In this document: piece after piece, positions 36,812 to 47,789 of the stretch
Layout of the letters: every line of letters begins with the position of its first letter
How positions within the stretch are numbered: position 1 is the stretch's first letter
From: Carallia brachiata
Taxonomy: Eukaryota > Streptophyta > Magnoliopsida > Malpighiales > Rhizophoraceae
Length of the DNA stretch: 64,000 nucleotides
Direction: 5' to 3'
Assembly (NCBI GenBank): GCA_021464245.1
Contig: JADCRB010000032.1
Span: forward strand, 885,748 to 949,747
Program-made: the position numbers and the translations under genes
Notes under the pieces: model-generated
What the model was told of the DNA's origin: nothing
Database searches by the model: none
The model's input: only the letters and a program-made list of their open reading frames with translations

Positions 36812-37765
36812 AACTGCTGTTTTCTGCTTACTGGCATCAATTGGTGTCTCGCATGATTCCATCTATCCCTTTCTGTATGAACTATTCTCTGCTTATGGGT
36901 TAATGGGACTTGGAACTGTTAAATAAACAATCCTATATTTTGTAATGACTGTTGTTATCATGTCCAAAGAGGAGGTGAGGATGTGAAGCCACTCGTCCTC
37001 CTATGGCCGGGATCATCACCGCCGTTACCCCTAATTCCAGATTAGTTTTCTAAATGTCGACTAAACATAATTATTTACAGTTACAATCAAAACTTGGACA
37101 TTACTGCAATGGATCGTTAGTGGTTAATGTTGCTTCTCTACGCAAAAGTTTTCCGTATCTCAGGGTCTCTCTCTTTTTGTTTTTTTTTTTTTTTTTTTGT
37201 AATAAAGGAGGAAAAAGGGAAAACCCCAACCATAAGGCAATGAACCTTGGAAGACATATGTCAGGGTTTCTTGTGAAACATGAGCCCCCAATTTCACGCG
37301 GACTCTTCCCTTAGGTACTGCTCACTTCCTGTTTCCTTCGTCCGCTGGGTTTCTCTGTCTCGGGGGTCACCATGAAAACCTCCCCCAAACGGGCCTGAAC
37401 TACTCTTTACCACTGCTTGGACCTCCACTTTGCATCATGACCGAAATGCTCCGCAGCAATTGCGGAACTACCCATCATCAATCCCCCTCTTCTCATGTAC
37501 CATCACCGTCTTTGAACCCCAATCGGACCCTGCCGCCAAGATCCAATACGCTTACAGGGGCCAATAATAGTAACACCAATCATTTTTCTGGGATAATAAT
37601 ATTTATGCTTCCTGAAAAGTCAATAATAATAATAACACCAATTAGTTGTCTAAGGCTAGCCAATGTTAAAATAATACTGAATATGTATGGGAAAGATCAT
37701 TTCTTTCAGTGCTGGGGAGCAGGGAGTCATTGACTCAAAAAACAAATGTTAAAATACAAAAAAAA
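36812..37765. other. Spacer with T-run and GC-richer patch
   Basis: Holds the FAH 3' end, a 22-base T-run at 37177-37198, and a GC-richer block (37200-37560) that might be a retroposon on the minus strand with its poly(A) at the T-run. No pairing ends or internal motifs confirm that. Confidence 0.4.
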
Positions 37766-38577
37766 CAGTAGGTAGTGTGCGCTGGGTGCACGCTATCGTG
37801 CACCGGTGGATTTGCCTGTTTGTCCAGTCACCGGCGGCCTTCCGCTCGGCGTTTGGTGCTCCCGTTGTGGAGCTTTGTCCCCCTTTGTGGGATTGGTGTA
37901 GGTTTTGGTCTGTTTTGTTGTGTCGATTGTGTTTGAGCTTATTTGGTGGTGTGCTCGTCTGCTTGGTTCCGCTCGAAGTGCTTCGGTTGGCTCCTCTGCC
38001 TCTCCCCTTCTTTCTGATGGGTGGAGGTGGGGGAGGTGGTCCTTTTTGCTCGGAGGGTGGCGTTGTACAGGTGAAGCGCCCGCTTAGCTTTCCAATCTCG
38101 GTCACCAGTTTTTGTGTTGCCGCCACTGCTGGGTCCTGGGGTTTCTTGCAGCTTGGGTCTGTTCTGCGCTCTAGTGTTGCGCGTTGGCGAATTCCGACGA
38201 GCTTCTAGCTTGTTGCTGCTGTCCTACTGTCTTCTGCGTGTTTGGGTGTTGCTGGTCCCGATGGTCGGGTATTGCCGTGTTGGAGACTCTCTTGGTTCTC
38301 TGCTCTGGCTGTGGGCTTGGTGCCCTTGATCCCTGTTCCAGCAGCCTCCTCTCTTCCCTGGGCTTTGGGCCTAGGCCTATTGTGCTATGATGTCTGCTGG
38401 ATTTGCTGCAATTCTGGGGTTTTAGTTAGGGGTGGTTTAGGTTCAACTGGTGTGGTGGCCTTTTTGCCTGTTGGGCTAGTTATCTGTTATGGGCTTTGTG
38501 GGCTGTTTTCACCCTCCTTGAACGTAATATTTGCTTAATCTAATGCACTTATTTACTTTTTGGTAAAAAAAAAAAAA
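37766..38577 (+). mobile_element. Poly(A)-tailed, GC-rich LINE-like 3' remnant
   Basis: About 800 bp of markedly higher G+T/GC content than the flanks. It ends in TAATGCACTTATTTACTTTTTGGT followed by a run of A, a style of ending common to plant L1 LINE copies. No reverse transcriptase remains, which suggests a heavily 5'-truncated copy. Open frames inside (for example 37777-38208) are low-complexity products of the composition. A target duplication could not be made out because both flanks are A-rich. Confidence 0.45.
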
Positions 38578-38882
38578 CAATAAAAGCGCCGTAAATTTGG
38601 TTTTCTTTTCCTACAAAATTTCTGATTTTTTTGAGATATTAATTTTTCGCTACCGCAAATTAGATCGGTTCCTTTCTTAATAAAATCTGCTCACCCTAAC
38701 AACATGATTTGAAACAAAAAAACGAAGATCAAAACAAATAAAAAAAGTCCCTTTTTCTAATTAGCCGTTTAAAATTTGAGATGAAAGCACATAAGAATGC
38801 AAGACTAAGAAGCGCCTTTTTCTTCTTTTTCGGGAAAAAAAAAAAATTGTTTGCGGATATGTTGATTGTGATAGCCGTGAGG

Positions 38883-39523
38883 CATGGAATTGAAAACCGG
38901 ACCGGACCGGCCAGTTCAACCGGAAAAACCGGGAATCGGTCCTAGGTCCGGTCCGGTTCAAGTCTAAAAATGGAATTCGGACCGAACCGGAAAAAACCGG
39001 TCAAGAACCGGAAAAACCGGTCAAAAACCGAAAAATCGGGACCGGTTGAACCGGTTTAATTTAAATTAAAAAATTTTAAATTATAATTTAACCCAAAATT
39101 TTATCTAAATTATAATTAAAACTCTAATTTTAACTAAAAATTCTAATTTAGTCCTCAATTGATTAAAATTTTCAATTTAATCTTTAAAATTTAAAAATTA
39201 ATATTTAATCACTGTTTATAAATATTATTTTTTAAATTAATTTTTATAAATTATATTTTGTTAAATATACTAATTGTAATATCTTTAATGTATGTAAATA
39301 TTAGTATAATTCTTAAAATACACTTTATTTTAAATATTTATTATCATTCTTATATAATATAATATTTTATATAATTATATAAGCTATATAAAAATTTAAT
39401 TTTTATATATTTAATATTAAATACCGTTTTACCGGTTTAACCGCGATTTTACCGGTCAAACCGGTTGAACCTTGAATTTCTCAGCTTTCCGGTTCAATGA
39501 CCGATTCGGTTCTGAGAACCTTG
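38883..39523. mobile_element. Non-autonomous hAT-like element, copy A (641 bp)
   Basis: Flanked by a perfect 8-bp duplication, CCGTGAGG (38875-38882 and 39524-39531). The ends are weakly inverted (CATGGAATTGAAAACC and GGTTCTGAGAACCTTG). Subterminal regions are packed with CCGG-containing motifs such as GGACCGGACCGG, AACCGGAAAAACCGG and ACCGGTTTAACCG, while the centre is AT-only. No coding capacity. The inverted sister copy is at 54724-55354. Confidence 0.88.
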
Positions 39524-39531
39524 CCGTGAGG

Positions 39532-39892
39532 CAAGGCTCGTAAGACTAAGAAGCGCTTACATTTAAAGAATCGAGCTGTACGTGGCACAAAATAAGTGGC
39601 TACCATCTATCCCTTTGTACCAACCAGGTTCTATGTGATTATTACCACCGTCGGCAGCCAGCGCCATAGTTTGTTAGCAAACGCAATACGTCAATAAACA
39701 AATAAAACGACAATTATTCACCAACAAACATCATTGATGTCCATTCGTAAATATTATTGTATGATTATGTTCGGTAATAAATTTGCCCGTCGTAATTTAA
39801 TGTTTATCTCTGTGGTTTGCAAATTTTACACTAGCGTTCCACAAAAGCAAAAAAAGAGAAGAAAAATGCAGACTGATGAATATGAATTATGA
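39532..39892. promoter_or_regulatory. Upstream region of the mannanase gene
   Basis: Unique sequence between the transposon and the mannanase start, with A-rich leader (39840-39866). No clear TATA element could be assigned. Confidence 0.3.
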
Positions 39893-42514
39893 ATGTTAGT
39901 CAACATGGACTCACAGTGGAGAGAGAAGAGGCTATATCCTTTGCTGGGAACAGCCGTATTGCTCTCCTTCCTCTACCTCAGCTTCAACGGCGACAAAATC
40001 ACTTTCCCAACATTTCTATGGCAACCCAAAATGGGCTTTGTCGCCACCAACTCCACCCACTTCGTCCTCCGCAATGGTGGTGGTGCTGGTGGCGGTGGTG
40101 ATCATGAGCAGGACCAGTCAATTGTGTATGTTAATGGGTGGAATTCCTACTGGTTGATGCAGGAAAGCGTGTGGAGTTCATCGAGATCGAAGGTGTCTAA
40201 GATGCTGAAAAGAGGGGCTCAGATGGGGTTGACCGTCTGCAGGACTTGGGCCTTCAGTGATGGTAATGGTCCTAATGCTTTGCAGCTTTCCCCTGGTGTC
40301 TTCAATGAAATGGTCTTTCGGGTTAGTCGTCTAATCTCTCTATCTCAATTAAAAATGTAATCTTTTGTCACTATCAACAACTCAGAGTTGCGAGTTAGAA
40401 TTTTGTTCTTGAACCTCAATAAGTTGGATTCAATTGGTTCTGTTTCTGGAGCAATGTGTGAGAATTTGTGTAGTCTAAAGGCTTTTCGTTGAAAGCATGA
40501 TTAGTGAAAGTATTACGACTAATACATGTTGACCTTGGTTCTTGGATCGGAAGATGATCAGTCAACCCTTTATTTTTGGCTGTTAGGCAAATGGTTCTAT
40601 AGAATATTTGATTGCTACTGCTCGGTTAGATAATGTTGTTAGAATCTGTAATATGAATAGGATCAAGCCAATTTGTTGTTTTTCTCGAGACAAAGTACTG
40701 CTTGTTTTTGGTTCGCATCAGTTGTTATTGCCTTATAACTTGTAGCGTGAGATTTACAGAGGTTTTGTTTTGTCCTTGCTTGTAATTTTTAGGATTTTGT
40801 GGCTGCAGGGACTTGACTACGTGATAGTGGAGGCAAGAAGGCATAAAATAAGGTTAATCCTTAGTTTAGTAAACAATCTGAATGCCTTTGGTGGAAAAGC
40901 TCAGTATGTAACGTGGGCTCAAGAAGCTGGAATCAATGTCTCGTCCACAGATGATTCGTTCTTTTCAAACCCAACCATCAAAAGTTACTACAAGGCCTAC
41001 GTTGAGGTGAATAGCCATGTTAAATTCTGGCCAGTTTGTCTTTTTAGGTGCTGGTATCATGAATGTTGTCTTGTGACATCTTCAGTGGTGCCCTGAAGCA
41101 GTGAATCCCCAGTATCATGAATGTATAGACTACTCTCCATTGGCAGAAATCCCTAATGCTCAGCTCACTTGTTTAATAAAGTACATCACTTCTGTTTGAT
41201 GTTAGTTTACAAACTTTGTACTTAAAATAGGATTTAATCGGCAAAATAAATCTTGCAAATTTGATTTATCAGCTTTCTAAGGATTGCAGGACTACTTATT
41301 CCAAAGCTTCACCTTAGCCAATGGCCAAGGTTGAGATGTTTGGATGCTTCCGCTTCTGTGTTTTAATAAATAGATAATTTTACACTGTTTGCAGTCCATA
41401 GTGACGAGAAAGAACTCTTTAAGTGGTGTAAGATATTCTGAGGAACCGACAATCTTTGCTTGGGAGCTTATGAATGAGCCTCGGTGTGCATCTAGTTCTT
41501 CTGCGCCTGTTCTTCAGGTGATCTACTGAACTTCATTCTGATTTAGTTTCTTTATTTCAGCATTTAGGTTTTCAACTACGAAACAAATTAGATAGGACTT
41601 TTGGAGGGTTAGGAGGGCACTGGCTTTCAGAAGATTCATCTGGCCACGTATCACCATTTGGGTGTTTTATCCCATGGTTCTTCTTCAAATTATGAAAAGG
41701 ATCTGTAAGCACATTTTTTTGTTTGTCTTTTGTCCTTAGTTTGATTATAATGGCCTCTGTTGCTATTTGACAAAAAGGCTTGGATCACTGAGATGGCTGC
41801 TGCCTTATCAAAAGCTTGGATCAAAAGCATCTGGTGACTGTTGGACTTGAGGGGTTCTACGGCATGAATACAACAAAAGGACTGAAAGTGAATCCTGGAA
41901 ATTGGGCAGCCTCAGTTGGATCAGACTTCATAGAAAATTCAGCAATCGAAAATATTGATTTTGCTTCAGTTCATGCATACCCAGATAGCTGGTTAGTAAT
42001 TTATCGAGTCTGTGCTTTGGATTTCAACTGTATATGATGGGGTGCGTTATAGAACTCTCAGTGATTTCATTTCTTAATCCTTGTGTGACATGCACTACTT
42101 GTAGGATTCCACATCCTGATTTGGAAGCGAAGGCTAGTTTCCTGTCCCTTTGGATGGATTCCCATATAAGTGATGGAGACGACATTGAAGAAACCAGTTC
42201 TCTTCACTGAAGTGGGCTTTCCTTGGCATGTGAGTGAGAAGGGACCATATGATGGAGATGATTTGTTGAAAACTGTATATGACAAAATCTACGAATCTGC
42301 AAAGGCGAGACGAGCTGGTGCAGGAGCCTTAGTTTGGCAGCTATTAGTTGAAGGAGCAGAGGAATATGGTGATCAGTTTTCTGTTGTACCATGGCATTAC
42401 CCTTCTTTATATAAACTGATAAAAGAGCATTCATGTAGGCTAAAAAGTTTAATTTCAAAGCACAAAAGAGAGAGAAAGCTTCAACACAACGATTCTTGCC
42501 TTTATCATTTGTAA
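39893..42514 (+). CDS. Mannan endo-1,4-beta-mannosidase (GH5), with two frameshifts
   Basis: Five exons, all GT-AG: 39893-40321, 40809-41006, 41395-41517, 41778-41991, 42105-42514; about 458 residues if the breaks are repaired. The start could equally be the ATG at 39905. An N-terminal hydrophobic segment ([17 protein letters not shown]) is a signal anchor, so the enzyme goes to the secretory pathway to cut mannan backbones in the wall. Landmarks: [23 protein letters not shown], the acid/base Glu in WELMNEPR (exon 3), [11 protein letters not shown] and VHAYPDSW (exon 4), and the nucleophile Glu in [10 protein letters not shown] (exon 5). Exon 4 changes frame near 41805-41806 and would otherwise stop at TGG-TGA. 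Exon 5 changes frame at 42185-42186, where D-G-D-D-I-L-K-K would need TTTT but TT is present. Either a recent pseudogene or base errors. Confidence 0.88.
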
Positions 42515-43111
42515 AGTGGTGGCGCAGTGAAGCAGCAATTTTAACACTTGTACACGGCTCTTGAGAAGAAACGTTGACAGATCATTCAGATTAAGGCTGG
42601 AAATTGTATAACGTTAAGATGAATCTGAAATTATTGATTCTTTGTTGCCTGGGGTGGTTGTGTAACTGTAGCTGATCGAGTTTCCCCTGGGAAATAAATT
42701 ATGAATGTTGTAAATTGCCATAGTAAGTGTGCACTTTCGACTTCTTGGACTGCATTAAACCCCATGTACCCCAGAAAATTAGTAACAGACTGTAACCCTT
42801 TTTTTTGCCCATTTAACATATAATGATCTTGTAGGATATCATTGGTAGTGAACAATAGCACAAGGAAATGATGCGCGTAAACTTGGATTGCCAATTGGGT
42901 GACTGATATAATTTCCGATACAAGAAAACAAAGCCGGACACTAAATGCCATAGCCGCATGGTGCAGTAGTAGAGCAGCTCGACTCTTAGTTTTAATACCG
43001 ACCAAAGAAAAAGGACATGAAATCTAGGAAGTGAATTTTCAGCAACTTATTATATGCTAATCAGAAATCTAAACCCACATACATTCCAACATGTATAAGC
43101 ATACTTAGAAA
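42515..43111. other. Convergent 3' spacer between mannanase and the Cys-rich gene
   Basis: Holds both 3' ends: an AATAAA-like signal for the mannanase near 42692 and unique sequence beyond. No gene; the frame at 42631-43005 on the minus strand looks like chance. Confidence 0.5.
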
Positions 43112-43467
43112 TCAGAAGTTACTAAACGCCGCACAGCTGCACTTGCACCGTGACATGCAACTCTTGCACTGGCCAAGCCTTGGCTTCCCACCATTGCAAT
43201 CACACGTCGAAACACACTTGGACCTGGAGGTGCCACCCCACAAGCACCGCGCCATGCAGCGCAACAGAGGCACGCACGACGGGCAACCGTACTTCATCTG
43301 ATCAAGAATGCAGTCTCGACAAGCGCTGCTGCTTCTGCCATGCGGGGGGGGGACTTCTTGCAGGCCAAAGCCGGAGAGATCATGATCACCATCAACCACA
43401 ATATCATTATCAATAGCATCGTTGAAGACAAGGGCAATGTGGATCGATTCTTCCTGATCTCTTCCAT
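43112..43467 (-). CDS. Small secreted cysteine-rich protein, frameshifted at a C9 run
   Basis: Start ATG at 43467 (MEEIRKNRS...). A hydrophobic signal peptide follows (MLLIMILWLMVIMISPALA), then the mature part begins ACKKS. At the run of nine C on the coding strand (43344-43352) the frame shifts. Continuing one frame over gives a compact cysteine-rich domain of about 75 residues (ACRDCILDQMKYGCPSC, CMARCLWGGTSRSKC, CDCNGG, CKSCMSRCKCSC) ending at 43112. About 15 cysteines, mostly in CxxC or CxC pairs, suggest a disulfide-rich extracellular protein. One more C, or two fewer, would join signal peptide and domain into a protein of about 118 residues. I do not recognise the family, and no function is claimed. 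Confidence 0.7.
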
Positions 43468-44103
43468 CTCTCTCTTTCTGTTCTCTCTTTGAAACTGATT
43501 GAGTAGTTGTGGCGGAACCTGGCCTTGACTTTTGTGTATGTATTGATTAATAGCTCTTCAGAATTTTCGGCTGGCTAGAAGGTTGGGTGCTGCATGTTCA
43601 CATTGTGATTTTGGTTTGATTCCTACAAGTATGACCATCTGATTATGAGGATCCAATGGCTATTTTATAGCGTGAGATTATGATTTTTTTTTTTAATGTC
43701 TTACCAGTAATGAAGTCTAATTGCGAAAATGAAAAAGATTCTTAGCAACGTTTAATAAAGTGTACAGTAATTATAACTGTTTGATATTAAAAAATATATT
43801 ATATTAAAAAAATAACTTATTAAATATTATTTAATAAATTACATATTTTTTATATATCCTTTTCTCACGTACCACATAATCACAGTTTGACTGAAATTAA
43901 GAGTTCGCATCGTCCAATCTACTGCTTCATTGCTATCTGTCGCCTGCTTGTGACAAATTATGATTTCTGTGTTGAGTAGTTGCTGGGATAGGGCTTGCTG
44001 CTGTGGGACTTGAATTTCATTAAATGATCACAATAACTCTCATCGATCGGAAGTAAAATGGCCCTGCCCCGCCTTGGTTCGCACAATGCTTTATCTTATC
44101 ACT
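43468..44103. other. Upstream region of the Cys-rich gene
   Basis: Promoter side of the minus-strand gene, with a CT/GA-rich leader next to the start (43468-43500) and an AT-rich patch at 43780-43860. No other gene. Confidence 0.4.
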
Positions 44104-44596
44104 CGACGTATACAACTTTTTAATCTTAAATATTTATATTTTTTATATATGAACTTTAAATTTTTTTAATAATTTATTTAAATTTTAAATTTTTTTATCA
44201 AATTAATTTTTTTGTTTATGAAAAGTTGTCAATTTGTTAATAAATGAATTTAATTTAATAAAAATTATTAAAAAAATTTAAATATATGAATTAAATATTT
44301 TTTTTATTTACAAATATACACATTAAATTTTTTTAATCAACAACTACATGAATTAGATAAACAATGTGCATATTTTTTAATTGAAAAAAATATTTAATTC
44401 ATACATTTAACTTTTTTTTAAATAATTTTTGTAAAGTCAAAATCATTTTTTTAACAAACTGACTACTTTATATCAATGAATGAACTAATTTGATAAAAAA
44501 TTTAAAAATTTAGAATTCAAATAAAATTTTAAAAACATTTAAAACTCATATATAATAAAATATAAAAATTTGAAACTAAAAAGTTACATATCCCTC
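44104..44596. mobile_element. AT-rich palindromic MITE, copy 2
   Basis: The left arm (ACAACTTTTTAATCTTAAAT, ATATATGAACTTTAAATTT, TTATCAAATTAATTTTTT) is the inverted image of the right arm (TTTGATAAAAAATTTAAAAA, TTAAAACTCATATATAAT, CTAAAAAGTTACATATCC). The element folds into a hairpin with arms of about 240 nt around 44350. Same family as 11673-12154. Non-coding. Confidence 0.65.
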
Positions 44597-44696
44597 GTCA
44601 CGTCTTTTCTTATACAATGAATCATTTTCTTTTCATTTAACAAATCATTTTTATATTTGGACTTTTTTCTACCCTTCTTTGTTATTCCCATGCGTG

Positions 44697-44730
<34 letters not shown>

Positions 44731-47700
44731 ATTTTTATTCTTTTTATATTTTCTTTTTCATTCTTTGAAAATTATTTGAACATTTTTTCAATATTAAATT
44801 TTATAATTTTAAAATTAGTTGTCAACTTACCAAAGTTTGGTGTGAGATATAAAATTCAAATTCTAGAACTCACTATTAATTAAATTTCTCTCTCTATTCT
44901 AGGTAAAAAAAAAAAGAAAAGACGTGAAATCATATTTTGGCTTTTTCCTAGATGTTATATATTCTATTTGTGATTCTAACGGATTAAAAATAAATGTTGC
45001 TTTTTTTTTTTTTATTTACAGACGTCAATTTTAATTTGTGGAGTAATAAGTTTATTAATTACCGACTACCTACTTTTCCATTCATTTTTATTTGAATATT
45101 ATAAATTTAATTACATAAATGTAAATGCTAATTTATATTTTATTTATTGCTAACGGGCCGTTAACGGCATTCTTGAATTGATTACACCTAGAACCGTAAT
45201 TGTTACTCGAGGGTTATCGTTTAATTATTATTATTTTTTTGTCTAATCGTTTGATTATTATTTTTTTTTAGTTTACAAGAATTCTATTGAACATTTGGAG
45301 AGGGAAAAGTAAAATTTAATGAGATTTGAACCTCCTCCTTACAGATTGAGAGACAATTATTCAATCAGTTAAACAAATACTCGACCTCAATTGTTTGATT
45401 ATTATTATGGCATTAAAAGCAGTGACCGACCATTACTGCTCCGCCCAATCTCGGCGAATGTTCGTTTTACAATCCCAGAATTTGTCATAATCCGGGCCGG
45501 GCTGGAATTTGAACAAAAAACTATAACCCCAAGCCCAGGATATATTTTTGTTCGTTATGGGCTCCTTGTTAATGTCGAACCACGATTTTTTTTTTTTTTC
45601 CTGGTGTCTTGATGTAGATGGTTTACAATTATGGAGAATAGGCCAACCACAAAATTATTTTTCCCACCTTATAAGGCTGTTCTAATTATTAATAATATCT
45701 AGTTTACAAAGACCAAAAAAATAATAGTAATATATCTAATTTACTGATACTAAAATATTGAAAGTATGAAGTTTGAATCTCAGCTTTAGTCAATTAATAA
45801 AAAAAATTATAATTGCTTATCATTTTTTCCCTCAAAATAGCTAATATATTGTGTAGCTTTATCGTTTGCTTCCGCTAACCAAAGACTCAACAACAAAAAC
45901 GCATAGGGAACCAATTCTAATAACCATGTAACAAAATCAGTGAATATTTACATTGGGCTAGTTCTATGATCTGCATAATTATGGAACTCAACATTAATCA
46001 GATTAAGAACGAGAACAATATTGTTCTATCAAAAAAAAAAAAAAAAAGAACGAGAACAACATTTGGTGTTAATCTATTAGGCCACCTGGTTGGGGTAGGG
46101 CAGCACTGTGCTTGTAATGTATTATGGAAATTGATTTTATTCAATTCAATATCGCCGTCTCTGTGATTACGATTGAATGATTGGTGGATTCTAGACGGAA
46201 ATGAAAGAGGAAAAGAACGAGAGACAATAAAACCTCATGACTGTTTGCAATTATTTTGAACCAAACATTGGTGCGAAGAAAGAAGAAGCCAGCCAAAATT
46301 GAAAGTGACTAGTCTTTTGCAAACCTCAGCGTGGGCAAAGAAAGACTAGTCTTTTGCAAATACTAGCTGGGTTTCCTTTTGATTTTTTCTCTAATAACAT
46401 TAAAGCAAAAACCTGAAAACTATTAATTGTCCTCCTCCAATATTATATATTTCAATTTTTATATATTTTGTTATTTTGCAGTTGGAAAGCAAAATTTGCA
46501 GTTTGATATTGTGACGCGATATACTTGGGTGTCTGCCTGTGAATCTAATTATGACCTATATAAATATGAGACCTGACATAGATAATTTAATTCGAATTCC
46601 AACCCTGTTATTGATCATAGGTTCACATTAGTCCTAAGACCCAAATCTAAATTCGTTCAAAGTTTATTCTCATCTTTGCTTGGACTTTTTCTTGATCAGA
46701 TTAAAGACATTTTTGTCACTGCCCATCGTAAGGTCTAAGTAATAGAAATTATTTATTATCAATCTACGAGTTTTGGGTTCAAACTTTTAAAAAGATGTTC
46801 AACAGAGTTTACCCTTTAAATAAGGGCAATGTTCTTTCTTGTATGATATCACCTTTTTTTTTTTTTTCTCTCTTTTTTTTTGCCGAAAAAAAGAAATGTG
46901 TTTGTCATTGTGATTATCATGTCAGGCAGGCGATTTCTTGTTCTTCTAGCTTTTGTCTTGTTTCGATCTAAAAATAATTTTCCTAGGTACGTGGAAAGCG
47001 GCTCCGTTAAATAAAGCAGATTGTAAGAGACTCCATTATTCTGAGAGTTGAATATAAAAATTAGGGGTTTAAGTTCAAAAGAAAATCTTAAATAGACATA
47101 GAGATAAATTTAGAACATCAAAAAAGAAAAAAAAATATAAAACATTCTAAAATGTGTAATTATGAAAAGAAATATCAATTTTTTTTGTTTAATAATTTTA
47201 AAAATAAATAATTCTTTTTATAATTATATATCTTAAAATATTTTATAACACCATTTTTGAGATATTTATCTTTAGTCCACATTAATTATAGTATGCATGG
47301 CTAACACAATTCTTTCTAGTGAAATACAATATCAGTTGTCACCCTATTTCTTTTTTTTTTTAATGACTAAAATAAGAACATTAATTACTAAATAAATCTC
47401 ATTATATTACTTAATTTTAAATAATAACAAAAAAAATATGTCGTTCATATAATAATATTTGATAATTTATATATTTTTTTAAATTTTAATCATAAAATAT
47501 TTATATCACTTTATTACTATTTATTTATAATAATAAAAAAGACTAAAATAATAACATTTTTGTAACTCAAAATATACATCAATAGCCTAAAAATGATAGG
47601 TATCCCTTGAAAATAAGTGATGGCGTGATGAAATCGGAGTCTTTTTTTTTTTTTTTTCAGACAAAACGAGAAAGAAAATGAGAAAGGCTGTGAATGCTAA

Positions 47701-47789
47701 CAAGCATGGTCAACAATCATCAAATCACCAATTTTAACGGCAGAGAATTTAGGAAGTTTGCCAGCCGTTAGATGCGTTGAAAAAGGTTA
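44597..47789. other. Long AT-rich gene-free spacer
   Basis: Contains a (TG)n(TA)n microsatellite at 44693-44730, A- and T-runs (46030-46047, 47642-47659), a duplicated phrase GACTAGTCTTTTGCAAA (46307 and 46345, 38 bp apart), and otherwise unique or AT-rich sequence. No coding region recognised. Confidence 0.45.

Noticed and set aside
37777..38208. 143-codon plus-strand frame rich in Gly, Leu and Cys
   Set aside because: It lies inside the GC-rich retroposon-like block and is low-complexity; no motif, and an equally long frame exists on the other strand.
42631..43005. 124-codon minus-strand frame between the mannanase and the Cys-rich gene
   Set aside because: It overlaps the mannanase 3' untranslated region, has no motif, and its composition fits chance.
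45315..45390. Possible tRNA or tRNA-derived SINE (GATTTGAACCTCC phrase)
   Set aside because: The B-box-like phrase is not paired with an A box at the right distance, and no cloverleaf can be drawn. The same holds for GACTCGAATCC at 54455.
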